A stretch of 15,842 nucleotides of DNA. Source: Thermoplasmatales archaeon. GTDB lineage: Archaea; Thermoplasmatota; E2; UBA202; DSCA01. Where the stretch lies: assembly GCA_011049295.1 (NCBI GenBank), contig DSCA01000156.1, positions 1 through 15,842 on the forward strand. Reading direction: 5' to 3'. The position numbers and the translations under genes were made by a program. Position 1 is the first letter of the stretch; every line of letters starts with the position of its first letter. This document shows, piece after piece, positions 7,136 to 12,813 of this stretch. The notes beneath the pieces were generated by a model that saw nothing but the letters and a program-made list of their open reading frames with translations, was not told the DNA's origin and made no database searches.

Positions 7136-7219
7136 CTGCTAAAGGAAGACCGCAGGCTCTTTTTCGTCCTGCTGGTGGCTGCGATATTAATTTTTACTCC
7201 GCTTTTCTTTTTAGCTTAG
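7136..7219 (+). CDS. Possible small hydrophobic protein with non-canonical start
   Basis: From a CTG at 7136 the plus strand encodes 27 residues: a charged start (LLKEDRRL) followed by a 20-residue hydrophobic stretch from LFFVLLVAA to LFFLA, ending in TAG. This would be a single membrane helix. The frame stays open upstream to a stop near 7007 but contains no ATG, GTG or TTG, so any start would be CTG or rarer. AGGAG (7120-7124) lies 11 nt before the CTG. T-rich DNA easily encodes hydrophobic runs, so this may be chance. It occupies the otherwise empty interval between valS and the PUA gene. Confidence 0.22.
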   Translation: MLKEDRRLFFVLLVAAILIFTPLFFLA

Positions 7220-7260
7220 GCGAGATACCCGTCCTCATTATGATGGTCAGGTTGCTGTCG

Positions 7261-7266
7261 AAAAAA
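7261..7266 (-). terminator. T-rich terminator candidate after the PUA gene
   Basis: A run of six T on the minus strand lies 17-22 nt past the stop of the PUA gene. Archaeal RNA polymerase terminates at such U-tracts without needing a hairpin. Confidence 0.35.
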
Positions 7267-7282
7267 TGTCTTGGCTGCCTTT

Positions 7283-7771
7283 CTACGATTTCAGTTCCTG
7301 GGCCAGGTTCCACAGGTCGTCGCCCAGGTGATGGAGGCTCTTCACCGCCTTGCCCTTGCTGCCGGCTACCATCTCTGGACCGCTTAGGAGGGCCCGCCCC
7401 ACGGCGATGCCCGTTCCCTCGGGGTTGCGCACCCACACCAGGTCTCCCTCCTGGATGGCGGGGTCGGCATCGGTGATGCCCGGGGCCATGACGTCGGCGC
7501 CGTTGAGCACGTGGGGCACCGCGCCCCGGTCCACGGTCACCTGGCGCCGGGTGGGCCGGTGCTTGTTGATGCCGCTGAGGGCGAGAAAGGCCTGGTCCTC
7601 CAGCATGACGATGTCCAGGCGGCCGTTCAGCAGGATGACCTCTTGCCCCTCCCATTCGGCGCTCTCCGCCCTGTGCTGGTGGGCGATGGTGCAGCCCAGT
7701 GTTTCCTGCAGCTGCTCGATGACGGGGGCTATGTCCTTGTGTCTGACCGGATGTCGTCGCTTGAGGGCCAT
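7283..7771 (-). CDS. PUA-domain RNA-binding protein (MCT-1/Tma20-like)
   Basis: The 162-residue cytoplasmic protein has a basic N-terminal pre-PUA region (about 1-75) followed by a PUA domain (about 78-155). The PUA part shows the usual pattern: VDRGAVPHVLNGADVMAPGI, then GDLVWVRNPEGTGIAVGRAL. This two-part layout is that of archaeal and eukaryotic MCT-1/Tma20-type proteins, which in eukaryotes act with ribosomes. Other PUA proteins, such as tRNA-guanine transglycosylase or pseudouridine synthases, have catalytic domains that are absent here. The ATG at 7771 is chosen over the TTG at 7780 because a TATA-like box lies 24 nt upstream of it. RNA binding follows from the family; the target is unknown. 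Confidence 0.82.
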   Translation of the reverse strand: MALKRRHPVRHKDIAPVIEQLQETLGCTIAHQHRAESAEWEGQEVILLNGRLDIVMLEDQAFLALSGINKHRPTRRQVTVDRGAVPHVLNGADVMAPGITDADPAIQEGDLVWVRNPEGTGIAVGRALLSGPEMVAGSKGKAVKSLHHLGDDLWNLAQELKS

Positions 7772-7790
7772 GGTATGCAAAGGGCCGGGT

Positions 7791-7798
7791 TTTTAAAA
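7791..7798 (-). promoter_or_regulatory. TATA box for the PUA gene
   Basis: TTTTAAAA is centred about 24 nt upstream of the ATG at 7771, with no Shine-Dalgarno between. It sits immediately after the end of the secreted-protein gene (stop at 7806-7808). Confidence 0.5.
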
Positions 7799-7805
7799 CT
7801 GTTGT

Positions 7806-8231
7806 CTAGGTGGGGATGAACAGGATGGGCGTCCGCCAGTCGGAGGCCACCGGTTCCTCCAGGTCGGCGGCCAGACCCAGGGCAATTACCAGATAGGTAC
7901 CGCGAGGCACGTTGCTGAATAGACAGGCAAAGCCGTCCCCGGGGGTGGCATCCAGCTGCTGGTCAATGACCTCCCGTTCCTGCACGTCATACAGGGTAAA
8001 GTACACGGTGAGCACGTTGTCGCTGCCCTCGGCCCGCACGGCCATCTGGCGGTCGCCCACAATTACCGTCCAGAAGGGGTCGCCGGGCAGCAGTTTCTGC
8101 CCGTGGTAGTACAGCCCACCCTGGGGCTCCACGATGTGCAGATAGGAACCGCCGGTCTGCTGTGGCGAGGCCAGAGCAGGCGCCAGGGGCACCAGGCACA
8201 GCATCACGGCCAGAGTAAAAATTTTGTGCAT
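7806..8231 (-). CDS. Small secreted protein of unknown function
   Basis: A 141-residue protein with a typical Sec signal peptide: MHK, a hydrophobic core (IFTLAVMLCLVPLAPAL) and a probable signal peptidase I site after ALA (about residue 21). The mature part of about 120 residues alternates hydrophobic and polar residues, as in a beta-sandwich, and has one Cys. No family motif is recognised. There is no lipobox and no C-terminal membrane anchor, so it is probably exported or loosely attached outside the cell. The ATG at 8231 has a TATA box 24-25 nt upstream, so it is its own transcription unit although nifU ends only 46 nt before it. Confidence 0.75.
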   Translation of the reverse strand: MHKIFTLAVMLCLVPLAPALASPQQTGGSYLHIVEPQGGLYYHGQKLLPGDPFWTVIVGDRQMAVRAEGSDNVLTVYFTLYDVQEREVIDQQLDATPGDGFACLFSNVPRGTYLVIALGLAADLEEPVASDWRTPILFIPT

Positions 8232-8252
8232 GCCGGACTAATTTGTCGGGGC

Positions 8253-8258
8253 ATATAA
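8253..8258 (-). promoter_or_regulatory. TATA box for the secreted-protein gene
   Basis: TTATAT on the minus strand is centred 24-25 nt before the ATG at 8231. It indicates a start separate from the nadA-nifS-nifU unit that ends at 8278. Confidence 0.5.
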
Positions 8259-8277
8259 GGTTTTCCCGGATTCCTGG

Positions 8278-8649
8278 TCACTGCCGGGACCGGTAGTCCT
8301 CGATGGCCTTGTGCAGGGCCTCGGCCGCCAGGTTGGAGCAGTGCATCTTGATGGGGGGCAGCCCCTCCAGTCCCTGGGCTACGTCATCCCGGCTGATGCG
8401 CAGTGCCTCCTCCAGTTGCATCCCCTTGGCCATCTCTGTGATCATGCTGCTGGTGGCGATGGCCGCCGCGCAGCCGAAGGTTTTGAACTTGATGTCCTCC
8501 AGCCGGTCGTCTTTGACCGTTATGTAGATGGTCATCAGGTCCCCGCACACCGGGTTGCCCACCGTGCCCACCCCGTCTGCGTCCTCAATTTCGCCCATGT
8601 TGCGGGGGTTGCGGAAATGCTCCATGACTTTTTCGCTGTACAGGCTCAT
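8278..8649 (-). CDS. nifU: Fe-S cluster assembly scaffold, IscU/NifU N-terminal type
   Basis: A 123-residue scaffold on which sulfide from the neighbouring cysteine desulfurase and iron are assembled into Fe-S clusters before transfer to apoproteins. All three conserved cysteines are present: C35 in GNPVCGD (with the modulating D37), C60 in FGCAAAIATSS and C104 in MHCSNLA. The length is that of a single-domain IscU, with no C-terminal NifU or Nfu extension. The HSPA-binding LPPVK-type segment of IscU appears as LPPIK (97-101). The ATG lies 1 nt behind the nifS stop, with GGAGG inside the end of nifS, so the two are translationally linked. The symbol iscU would be equally apt. Confidence 0.94.
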   Translation of the reverse strand: MSLYSEKVMEHFRNPRNMGEIEDADGVGTVGNPVCGDLMTIYITVKDDRLEDIKFKTFGCAAAIATSSMITEMAKGMQLEEALRISRDDVAQGLEGLPPIKMHCSNLAAEALHKAIEDYRSRQ

Positions 8650-8650
8650 G

Positions 8651-9802
8651 CTATGCCTCCCATAACGGCGACATCTTTCTTAACTTTTCCACTATCGGGG
8701 GCAGAATATCCAGCACGTAGTCAATCTCCTCCTCTGTGGTGCCCCGTCCCAGGGTGAGACGCAGCGACCCGTGGGCCTCCACCTCGGTGAGCCCCATGGC
8801 CAGCAGCACGTGCGAGGCCTGCAGCTTTTTGGAGGAGCAGGCGGAGCCGGTGGAGGCGGCGACGCCTTTCTCGTCGAGGCTGAGCAGCAGAGATTCGCCC
8901 TCGATGGCGGTAAACCGGAGGTGGGCGTTGTTGGGCAGCCGTTTCTGGAGATGGCCGTTGAGGTAGGCCCGGGGGATTTCCAGGGCTCCAGCAATGAGTT
9001 TATCCCTCAGCCTGCGCATGTGGGAAATGTCCCGGTCCCTACGCTGGCCGGCCAGCTCACAGGCTGTGCCCAGCCCCACGATGCCCGGCACGTTTTCGGT
9101 AGAGGAGCGCAGTCCCTTCTCGTGTCCTCCTCCGTGCAGCAGAGGCTGCAGTTTGAGGCCCTCTCGTACATAGAGTGCCCCCACGCCCTTGGGCCCGTAA
9201 ATCTTGTGGGCGGAAAGCGACAGCAGGTCCACGCCCAGGTCGTCCACGGTGAACGGAACCTTGCCCACGGACTGTACGGCATCGGTGTGCACGGGCACCT
9301 GATGCTCGTGAGATATGGCCGCAATTTCTTTGACGGGTTGAATGGTGCCTATTTCGTTGTTGGCGTGCATCACGCTGACCAGGATGGTGTCCTCCCGGAT
9401 GGCCTGGGCCACGTGCTCGGGATTGACCAGTCCCTGGCTGTCCACGGGCAGGTAGGTGACGGAAAACCCGTTTTTTTCCAGATGCCGGCAGGTCTCCAGC
9501 ACCGCCGGATGCTCGATGCCGCTGGTGATGACGTGACCCCTTTTTTTGTGCCAGGCCAGACCCTTGATGGCCAGGTTGTCGCTCTCCGTGCCGCTGCCCG
9601 TGAAGACGATACACTGGGGCTCCGTTCCCAGCATCTGGGCTACCTGCTCCCTGCTCTTCTGCAGTCCCTCCTGGGCCTCCGCCCCCAGGGTGTGCAGGGA
9701 TGAGGGGTTGCCGTACCTCCGGCTGAAGTAGGGCTGCATGGCCTCTACCACCTGGGGGTCGGCGGGGGTGGTGGCAGCGTGGTCCAGATAGATTCTTTTC
9801 AC
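8651..9802 (-). CDS. nifS: Cysteine desulfurase (NifS/IscS family)
   Basis: A PLP enzyme that removes sulfur from cysteine to give alanine and an enzyme persulfide that feeds Fe-S scaffolds. From the GTG at 9802 it has 383 residues, the usual length. Key residues are H98 in GIEHPAV, D174 in HTDAVQ, the PLP lysine K200 in LSAHKIYGPKG and the sulfur-accepting C322 in STGSACSSKK, on the long group I type loop. A GTG at 9811 is also in frame. However, GAGG (9810-9813) is well placed for the GTG at 9802 and overlaps the other, and the 9802 start leaves the same 1-nt gap behind nadA as is seen between nifS and nifU. Confidence 0.94.
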   Translation of the reverse strand: MKRIYLDHAATTPADPQVVEAMQPYFSRRYGNPSSLHTLGAEAQEGLQKSREQVAQMLGTEPQCIVFTGSGTESDNLAIKGLAWHKKRGHVITSGIEHPAVLETCRHLEKNGFSVTYLPVDSQGLVNPEHVAQAIREDTILVSVMHANNEIGTIQPVKEIAAISHEHQVPVHTDAVQSVGKVPFTVDDLGVDLLSLSAHKIYGPKGVGALYVREGLKLQPLLHGGGHEKGLRSSTENVPGIVGLGTACELAGQRRDRDISHMRRLRDKLIAGALEIPRAYLNGHLQKRLPNNAHLRFTAIEGESLLLSLDEKGVAASTGSACSSKKLQASHVLLAMGLTEVEAHGSLRLTLGRGTTEEEIDYVLDILPPIVEKLRKMSPLWEA

Positions 9803-9803
9803 T

Positions 9804-10721
9804 TCAATCACCTCTGCCCATGTCCATCATCCGTTGCAGCGGACGGGACGCCTGCTGCATGATGTTTTGGGGCAGACTAACCTGAGGGGTTAAGTTTTGA
9901 AGGCTTTTTAAAACTTTGTCCAGGGTTGTCTTTTTCATGTTGGGGCAGAGAGCCTTTTCCACCGGATAGAAATCTTTGTCCGGGCATTCCCGAGAGAGGC
10001 GGTAGCAGAGCTCCTTTTCGGTGCCCACGATGAATTCTCGGCCTTCTGACTGCCGGACGTGGTTTGTCATGCCGCCGGTGGAGAGCACCTGGTGGGCCAG
10101 GTCAATGACCTCCGGCCGGCATTCGGGATGCACCAGGACCTCGGCCTCCGGATGGCTGCGCTGGAAGGCTGAGATGTCGTCTGGGGTTATCTTGTGGTGG
10201 GTGGGGCAGATGCCGGGCCACAGAAGGAGGTTTTTGCCCTCTACTGAGCGCTTGGCGTATTGGCCCAGATTGTGGTCGGGAACGAAAATGACGGTGTCCT
10301 GCTCTAGGCTTTGTATGACCTTGGCCGCGTTGGAGGAGGTGCAGCAGATGTGGCTGGCCGCCTTGACCGCTGCGCTGGTGTTCACGTAGGCCACCACTGC
10401 GGCCTCCGGATGGTCGGCGGTGAGCCATCCCAGGCTCTCCGGGTCCACCATGGCCGCCATGGGGCACTTGGCTCCCGTATCGGGGTGGAGCACCGTCTTG
10501 TCCGGGTTGAGAATCTTGGCTATTTCCGCCATGAAGTCCACCCCGCAGAACACGATGTTTTCTGCATCTGTCTCTGCGGCTTTTGTGGCCAGCCCCAGGG
10601 AGTCCCCCACGAAGTCGGCGATGTCCTGTACCTCGGGGCGCTGGTAGTTGTGAGCCAGAATCACTGCATTCTGCCGCTCCTTCAGGCGCTCCAGGGTTTC
10701 CCGCGAAGTTAATTTTTTCAC
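9804..10721 (-). CDS. nadA: Quinolinate synthase A
   Basis: Condenses iminoaspartate with dihydroxyacetone phosphate to quinolinate in de novo NAD synthesis, using an oxygen-sensitive [4Fe-4S] cluster. The 305 residues are typical of the short archaeal type. The three cluster ligands are visible: C86 in TGAKCPMAAM, C172 in WPGICPTHH and C259 in ALCPNMKK. ILAHNYQRPEVQDIADFVGDS, the substrate-binding region, is at 21-41. No nadB or nadC is in the window, so the source of iminoaspartate (NadB or aspartate dehydrogenase) cannot be told. The GTG at 10721 is the start because the protein begins as expected and a TATA box lies 25 nt upstream with no Shine-Dalgarno. It heads the unit with nifS and nifU. 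Confidence 0.96.
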   Translation of the reverse strand: MKKLTSRETLERLKERQNAVILAHNYQRPEVQDIADFVGDSLGLATKAAETDAENIVFCGVDFMAEIAKILNPDKTVLHPDTGAKCPMAAMVDPESLGWLTADHPEAAVVAYVNTSAAVKAASHICCTSSNAAKVIQSLEQDTVIFVPDHNLGQYAKRSVEGKNLLLWPGICPTHHKITPDDISAFQRSHPEAEVLVHPECRPEVIDLAHQVLSTGGMTNHVRQSEGREFIVGTEKELCYRLSRECPDKDFYPVEKALCPNMKKTTLDKVLKSLQNLTPQVSLPQNIMQQASRPLQRMMDMGRGD

Positions 10722-10743
10722 AATCGTTAAATGACGGGGGTCG

Positions 10744-10750
10744 TATAAAT
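10744..10750 (-). promoter_or_regulatory. TATA box for nadA-nifS-nifU
   Basis: ATTTATA on the minus strand is centred about 25 nt before the GTG of nadA, predicting a leaderless mRNA beginning at the GTG. It lies about 20 bp from the divergent TATA box of the neighbouring gene, so the two upstream recognition elements nearly touch. Confidence 0.55.
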
Positions 10751-10768
10751 GCTTTGCCCCGGCGGAAA

Positions 10769-10776
10769 TCTATATC
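10769..10776 (+). promoter_or_regulatory. TATA box for the C_GCAxxG_C_C family gene
   Basis: TCTATATC is centred 26 nt before the ATG at 10799. No Shine-Dalgarno is visible, so the transcript is probably leaderless. Confidence 0.5.
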
Positions 10777-10798
10777 AAGCACCGCTCTTTACAGTGCT

Positions 10799-11299
10799 AT
10801 GCCCGTTTCCCCTGACGACCCGGTGGAAAAGGCGGCCAACCTGGCCTATTCCTACGAGCAGAGCCGGGGCAGTTGCCCCCAGTGCGTGCTGGCGGCGCTC
10901 ATGGAAACCCTGGCCATCGGCCACCCAACGGTCATTCGGGCCTCTGACTCCCTGGCCGGAGGGACGGCGCTCTCCACCGAGGGGACCTGCGGCGCCCTGG
11001 TCGGGGGCATGCTGGCCCTGGGACTCCTCACTGGCCGGTCCTATGAAAATTTTCAGCAGGGGGACAAAAAACGCCGGGTGTTCGTCCCCGCCCAGAAACT
11101 CTACCAGCGCTTCGTCACCGAGTACGGCTCCCCAGTGTGCAAACAGGTGCAGGAGGCCATCATGGAGCGCTCCTTCGACCTGCTCAGCCCCCGGGGCTAC
11201 GCAGCCTTCGAGGAGGCCGGGGGACACCGCGACAAGTGCCCAGGGGTGGCAGCCAACGTGGCCCGGTGGACGGCGGACATCATCGTCAATGAGTTGTGA
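10799..11299 (+). CDS. C_GCAxxG_C_C family redox-type protein
   Basis: A 166-residue protein with the spaced cysteines of the C_GCAxxG_C_C family: C26 and C29 in GSCPQC, C64 in GTCGALVGG followed by a Gly/Ala-rich hydrophobic helix, C114 in SPVCKQV and C147 in DKCPGVA. Family members are thought to be redox or metal-binding proteins, but the biochemical role is not settled. The first cysteine motif here is CPQC instead of the usual NCAQ/GCAE form, giving a CxxC. The frame is open upstream to 10583, but the ATG at 10799 is taken because of the TATA box 26 nt before it and because the extension would lie inside nadA. It is divergent from nadA-nifS-nifU with 77 bp between the starts. Confidence 0.8.
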   Translation: MPVSPDDPVEKAANLAYSYEQSRGSCPQCVLAALMETLAIGHPTVIRASDSLAGGTALSTEGTCGALVGGMLALGLLTGRSYENFQQGDKKRRVFVPAQKLYQRFVTEYGSPVCKQVQEAIMERSFDLLSPRGYAAFEEAGGHRDKCPGVAANVARWTADIIVNEL

Positions 11300-11329
11300 C
11301 CCGCTTTTTCCGGATGGGCTTTCAACAAC

Positions 11330-11337
11330 TATTTAAA
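11330..11337 (+). promoter_or_regulatory. TATA box for the LSm gene
   Basis: TATTTAAA is centred 24 nt before the ATG at 11358. It lies in the 58-nt gap after the preceding gene. Confidence 0.6.
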
Positions 11338-11357
11338 AGCCGGCGGCATACTGCTTC

Positions 11358-11573
11358 ATGGTCTTACCAACCGATTTGCTGGAGAGCTCGGTGAACAAGG
11401 AGGTTTCGCTGCTGCTGAAGGACGGCCGGGTGCTGAAGGGAAAGCTGTCCGGCTACGACCAGTACATGAACCTGGTGATTGAGGACACACGGGAAGAGAA
11501 GGGGGACGCCGAGCGGCGCCTGGGCAAGGTGGTGCTGCGAGGCAACAACATCGTGAGCATCGCCATCAGTTAG
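11358..11573 (+). CDS. Archaeal Sm-like (LSm/SmAP) RNA-binding protein
   Basis: A 71-residue protein that covers a complete Sm fold with nothing extra. The Sm1 motif spans about 15-42 (LLLKDGRVLKGKLSGYDQYMNL, then VIED), including the GYDQYMNL signature whose Asp and Asn contact uridine bases. The Sm2 motif is LGKVVLRGNNIVSI at about 55-68. Archaeal SmAPs form heptameric rings that bind U-rich RNA. In many archaea this gene precedes the ribosomal protein L37e gene; here it does not, and the next gene has its own promoter. The ATG is fixed by the TATA box 24 nt upstream. Confidence 0.95.
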   Translation: MVLPTDLLESSVNKEVSLLLKDGRVLKGKLSGYDQYMNLVIEDTREEKGDAERRLGKVVLRGNNIVSIAIS

Positions 11574-11581
11574 CAATAAAT

Positions 11582-11589
11582 TATTTAAA
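11582..11589 (+). promoter_or_regulatory. TATA box for the SecB-like candidate gene
   Basis: TATTTAAA starts 8 nt after the LSm stop and is centred 26-27 nt before the ATG at 11612. This favours that ATG over the TTG at 11600. Confidence 0.55.
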
Positions 11590-11611
11590 CGGGGAGGACT
11601 TGGTTTACACC

Positions 11612-12049
11612 ATGAACATCAAGAATATGCAACTCTCCTCCGTGGAGGCCCGCCGCTATTCCCGGTCTCAGCAGCCGGTGCGCAACGTCCGCATCGACCA
11701 CAACAGCACGGTCACCCTGTTCACCCCCCAGGGCAAGCAGGAGGCCCAGGTGGAGTTCGAGTACACTGCCAGCTACGGCCCGCTGGGCCTGATAAAACTG
11801 GCGGGGGAATTCATCTACGAGAGCAGCGACGCCCGGGAGGTGGCCGAGCGGTGGAGCGAGTCCAAAAACATGCCCAACGAGGTGGCCTCTCGCATTCATA
11901 CGGCCATCATGCATTTCTGCCTTCCGGAGGCGGTGATGATTTCCCGTGACCTGCGCCTTCCCCCGCCCATTCCCATGCCCCAGGTGCAGTTCGACCAGCC
12001 CCAGGAGGGAGGCAAGGGCACCGGCGGCTGGAGCCCGGAAGTGGCCTAG
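11612..12049 (+). CDS. Uncharacterised protein with SecB-like pattern
   Basis: A 145-residue soluble protein with no confident family call. Its central part (about 40-75) looks like a set of beta strands, with VEFEYTASYG and LIKLAGEFIY. It is followed by a helical part containing NMPNEVASRIHTAIMHFCLPEA and then a proline-rich strand LRLPPPIPMPQVQF. The order strand-GxF-helix-proline-rich strand-QVxF resembles the C-terminal half of bacterial SecB (its GIFSI, PNILFPYARECITSMV, FPQLNLAPVNF). SecB keeps exported proteins unfolded, and SecB-like proteins have been reported in some archaea, but the identity is low and this remains an inference. The tail (about 128-145) is Gly/Pro-rich. A TTG at 11600 is an alternative start, but GGGGAGG lies too close to it. 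Confidence 0.7.
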   Translation: MNIKNMQLSSVEARRYSRSQQPVRNVRIDHNSTVTLFTPQGKQEAQVEFEYTASYGPLGLIKLAGEFIYESSDAREVAERWSESKNMPNEVASRIHTAIMHFCLPEAVMISRDLRLPPPIPMPQVQFDQPQEGGKGTGGWSPEVA

Positions 12050-12081
12050 TCTGCGTCAGGGCTGTATCCACGCCGCAAAAA

Positions 12082-12089
12082 TTATAAAA
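12082..12089 (+). promoter_or_regulatory. TATA box for the winged-helix regulator gene
   Basis: TTATAAAA is centred 26-27 nt before the ATG at 12112, in an AT-rich 62-nt gap. No Shine-Dalgarno is visible, so the mRNA is probably leaderless. Confidence 0.6.
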
Positions 12090-12111
12090 TAAGCCTAGCC
12101 ATTCTCTAAAC

Positions 12112-12549
12112 ATGGTATTCCAGCTACAGGTGACCAAAAACACTCCGCTGACCGGGGAGGACGACTACGAAAAGGTGGCAGTGGACTTTCTCCGGCTCAT
12201 CGGCTACATGAACGAGAGCGCCGACACCGCCTCCATTCCCTACCGGCTGTTTGAGTGCTTTTTGATTCATCCGGACAAGCACTGGCTGGTGGACGAGCTG
12301 GCTGTCACCCTGGAGGCCACCAAGGCCACCGTGTATCGCCACCTCAACAAGCTGAAGGGCATGGACATCCTGGAGGAGGGCAGGGAGGGCGAGGGGGTCA
12401 CGGTGCGCAAGACATACCGGCTGCGCTACGGCAACCTGGCCAAGGCGTGGAGCTTCGTGGAGGCCCATGTCAAGGTGGCCATGGAGAACTATGCGGAGAC
12501 CGTGGCCCATCTTCAGAAGCTGGTGTCCAGGAGGACCTTAGATGGCTGA
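12112..12549 (+). CDS. Winged helix-turn-helix transcriptional regulator
   Basis: A 145-residue DNA-binding protein. Residues about 42-100 form a winged helix: FECFLIHPDKHWLVDELAVTLEATKATVYRHLNKLKGMDILEEG is the three-helix core, with the recognition helix around KATVYRHLNKL. A short wing follows (GVTVRKTYRLRYG). The C-terminal part (about 105-140) is a long amphipathic helix suited to dimerisation. No metal- or ligand-binding motif is seen. It resembles ArsR/TrmB-type archaeal regulators in general form, but I cannot name a subfamily. The next gene overlaps its end by 8 nt, so the two are co-expressed. It could regulate that unit or act elsewhere. Confidence 0.8.
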   Translation: MVFQLQVTKNTPLTGEDDYEKVAVDFLRLIGYMNESADTASIPYRLFECFLIHPDKHWLVDELAVTLEATKATVYRHLNKLKGMDILEEGREGEGVTVRKTYRLRYGNLAKAWSFVEAHVKVAMENYAETVAHLQKLVSRRTLDG

Positions 12550-12808
12550 GGTCGAATTTGCCGAGGGCTCCGTGTGCCTGGTGTGTTCCATGAGCGGTCA
12601 GGAGGAAACCATGGTCACCCAGGGAACCTTTGCGGGCTACACCTACATCGGCAAGGAGGAGGGGCTGTGCATCGTCATGGATGACACCCACGGAGACCTG
12701 GCCGGTAAGACAAGGGTCATCCCGGTGAGCATGATTCTTTCCATCGACCTGCTGGAGCGAAAGGAGGGAGCCGGGGGAAAAGACGACATCAACCACTATT
12801 ACGGGTAG
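12542..12808 (+). CDS. Small protein with probable Sm-like barrel fold
   Basis: An 88-residue protein that overlaps the end of the regulator gene by 8 nt. AGGAGG (12529-12534) lies 7 nt before its ATG, a strong internal ribosome site. The core pattern resembles an Sm barrel: GSVCLVCSMSG, then TQGTFAGYTYIG, then GLCIVMDDTHG, then TRVIPVSMILSIDLL. This parallels the LSm protein 1 kb upstream (KGKLSGYDQYMNLVIED, then GKVVLRGNNIVSI). The Asp/Asn uridine-binding signature of true LSm proteins is not present, so RNA binding is uncertain. The last 15 residues are polar and probably disordered. It ends 5 nt before the GTPase gene. Confidence 0.72.
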   Translation: MAEVEFAEGSVCLVCSMSGQEETMVTQGTFAGYTYIGKEEGLCIVMDDTHGDLAGKTRVIPVSMILSIDLLERKEGAGGKDDINHYYG

Positions 12809-12813
12809 ATAAC

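Noticed and set aside
7194..7655. A 153-codon minus-strand frame overlapping the PUA gene
   Set aside because: Its sequence is Arg/Pro/Gly-rich without motifs, and the PUA domain is clear in the other frame of the same strand.
8771..9703. A 310-codon open frame on the plus strand antisense to nifS
   Set aside because: nifS carries all catalytic residues on the minus strand; this frame is a GC-driven shadow.
10583..10798. A 72-codon N-terminal extension of the C_GCAxxG_C_C protein
   Set aside because: It lies antisense inside nadA and crosses both divergent promoters. The TATA box fits the ATG at 10799.
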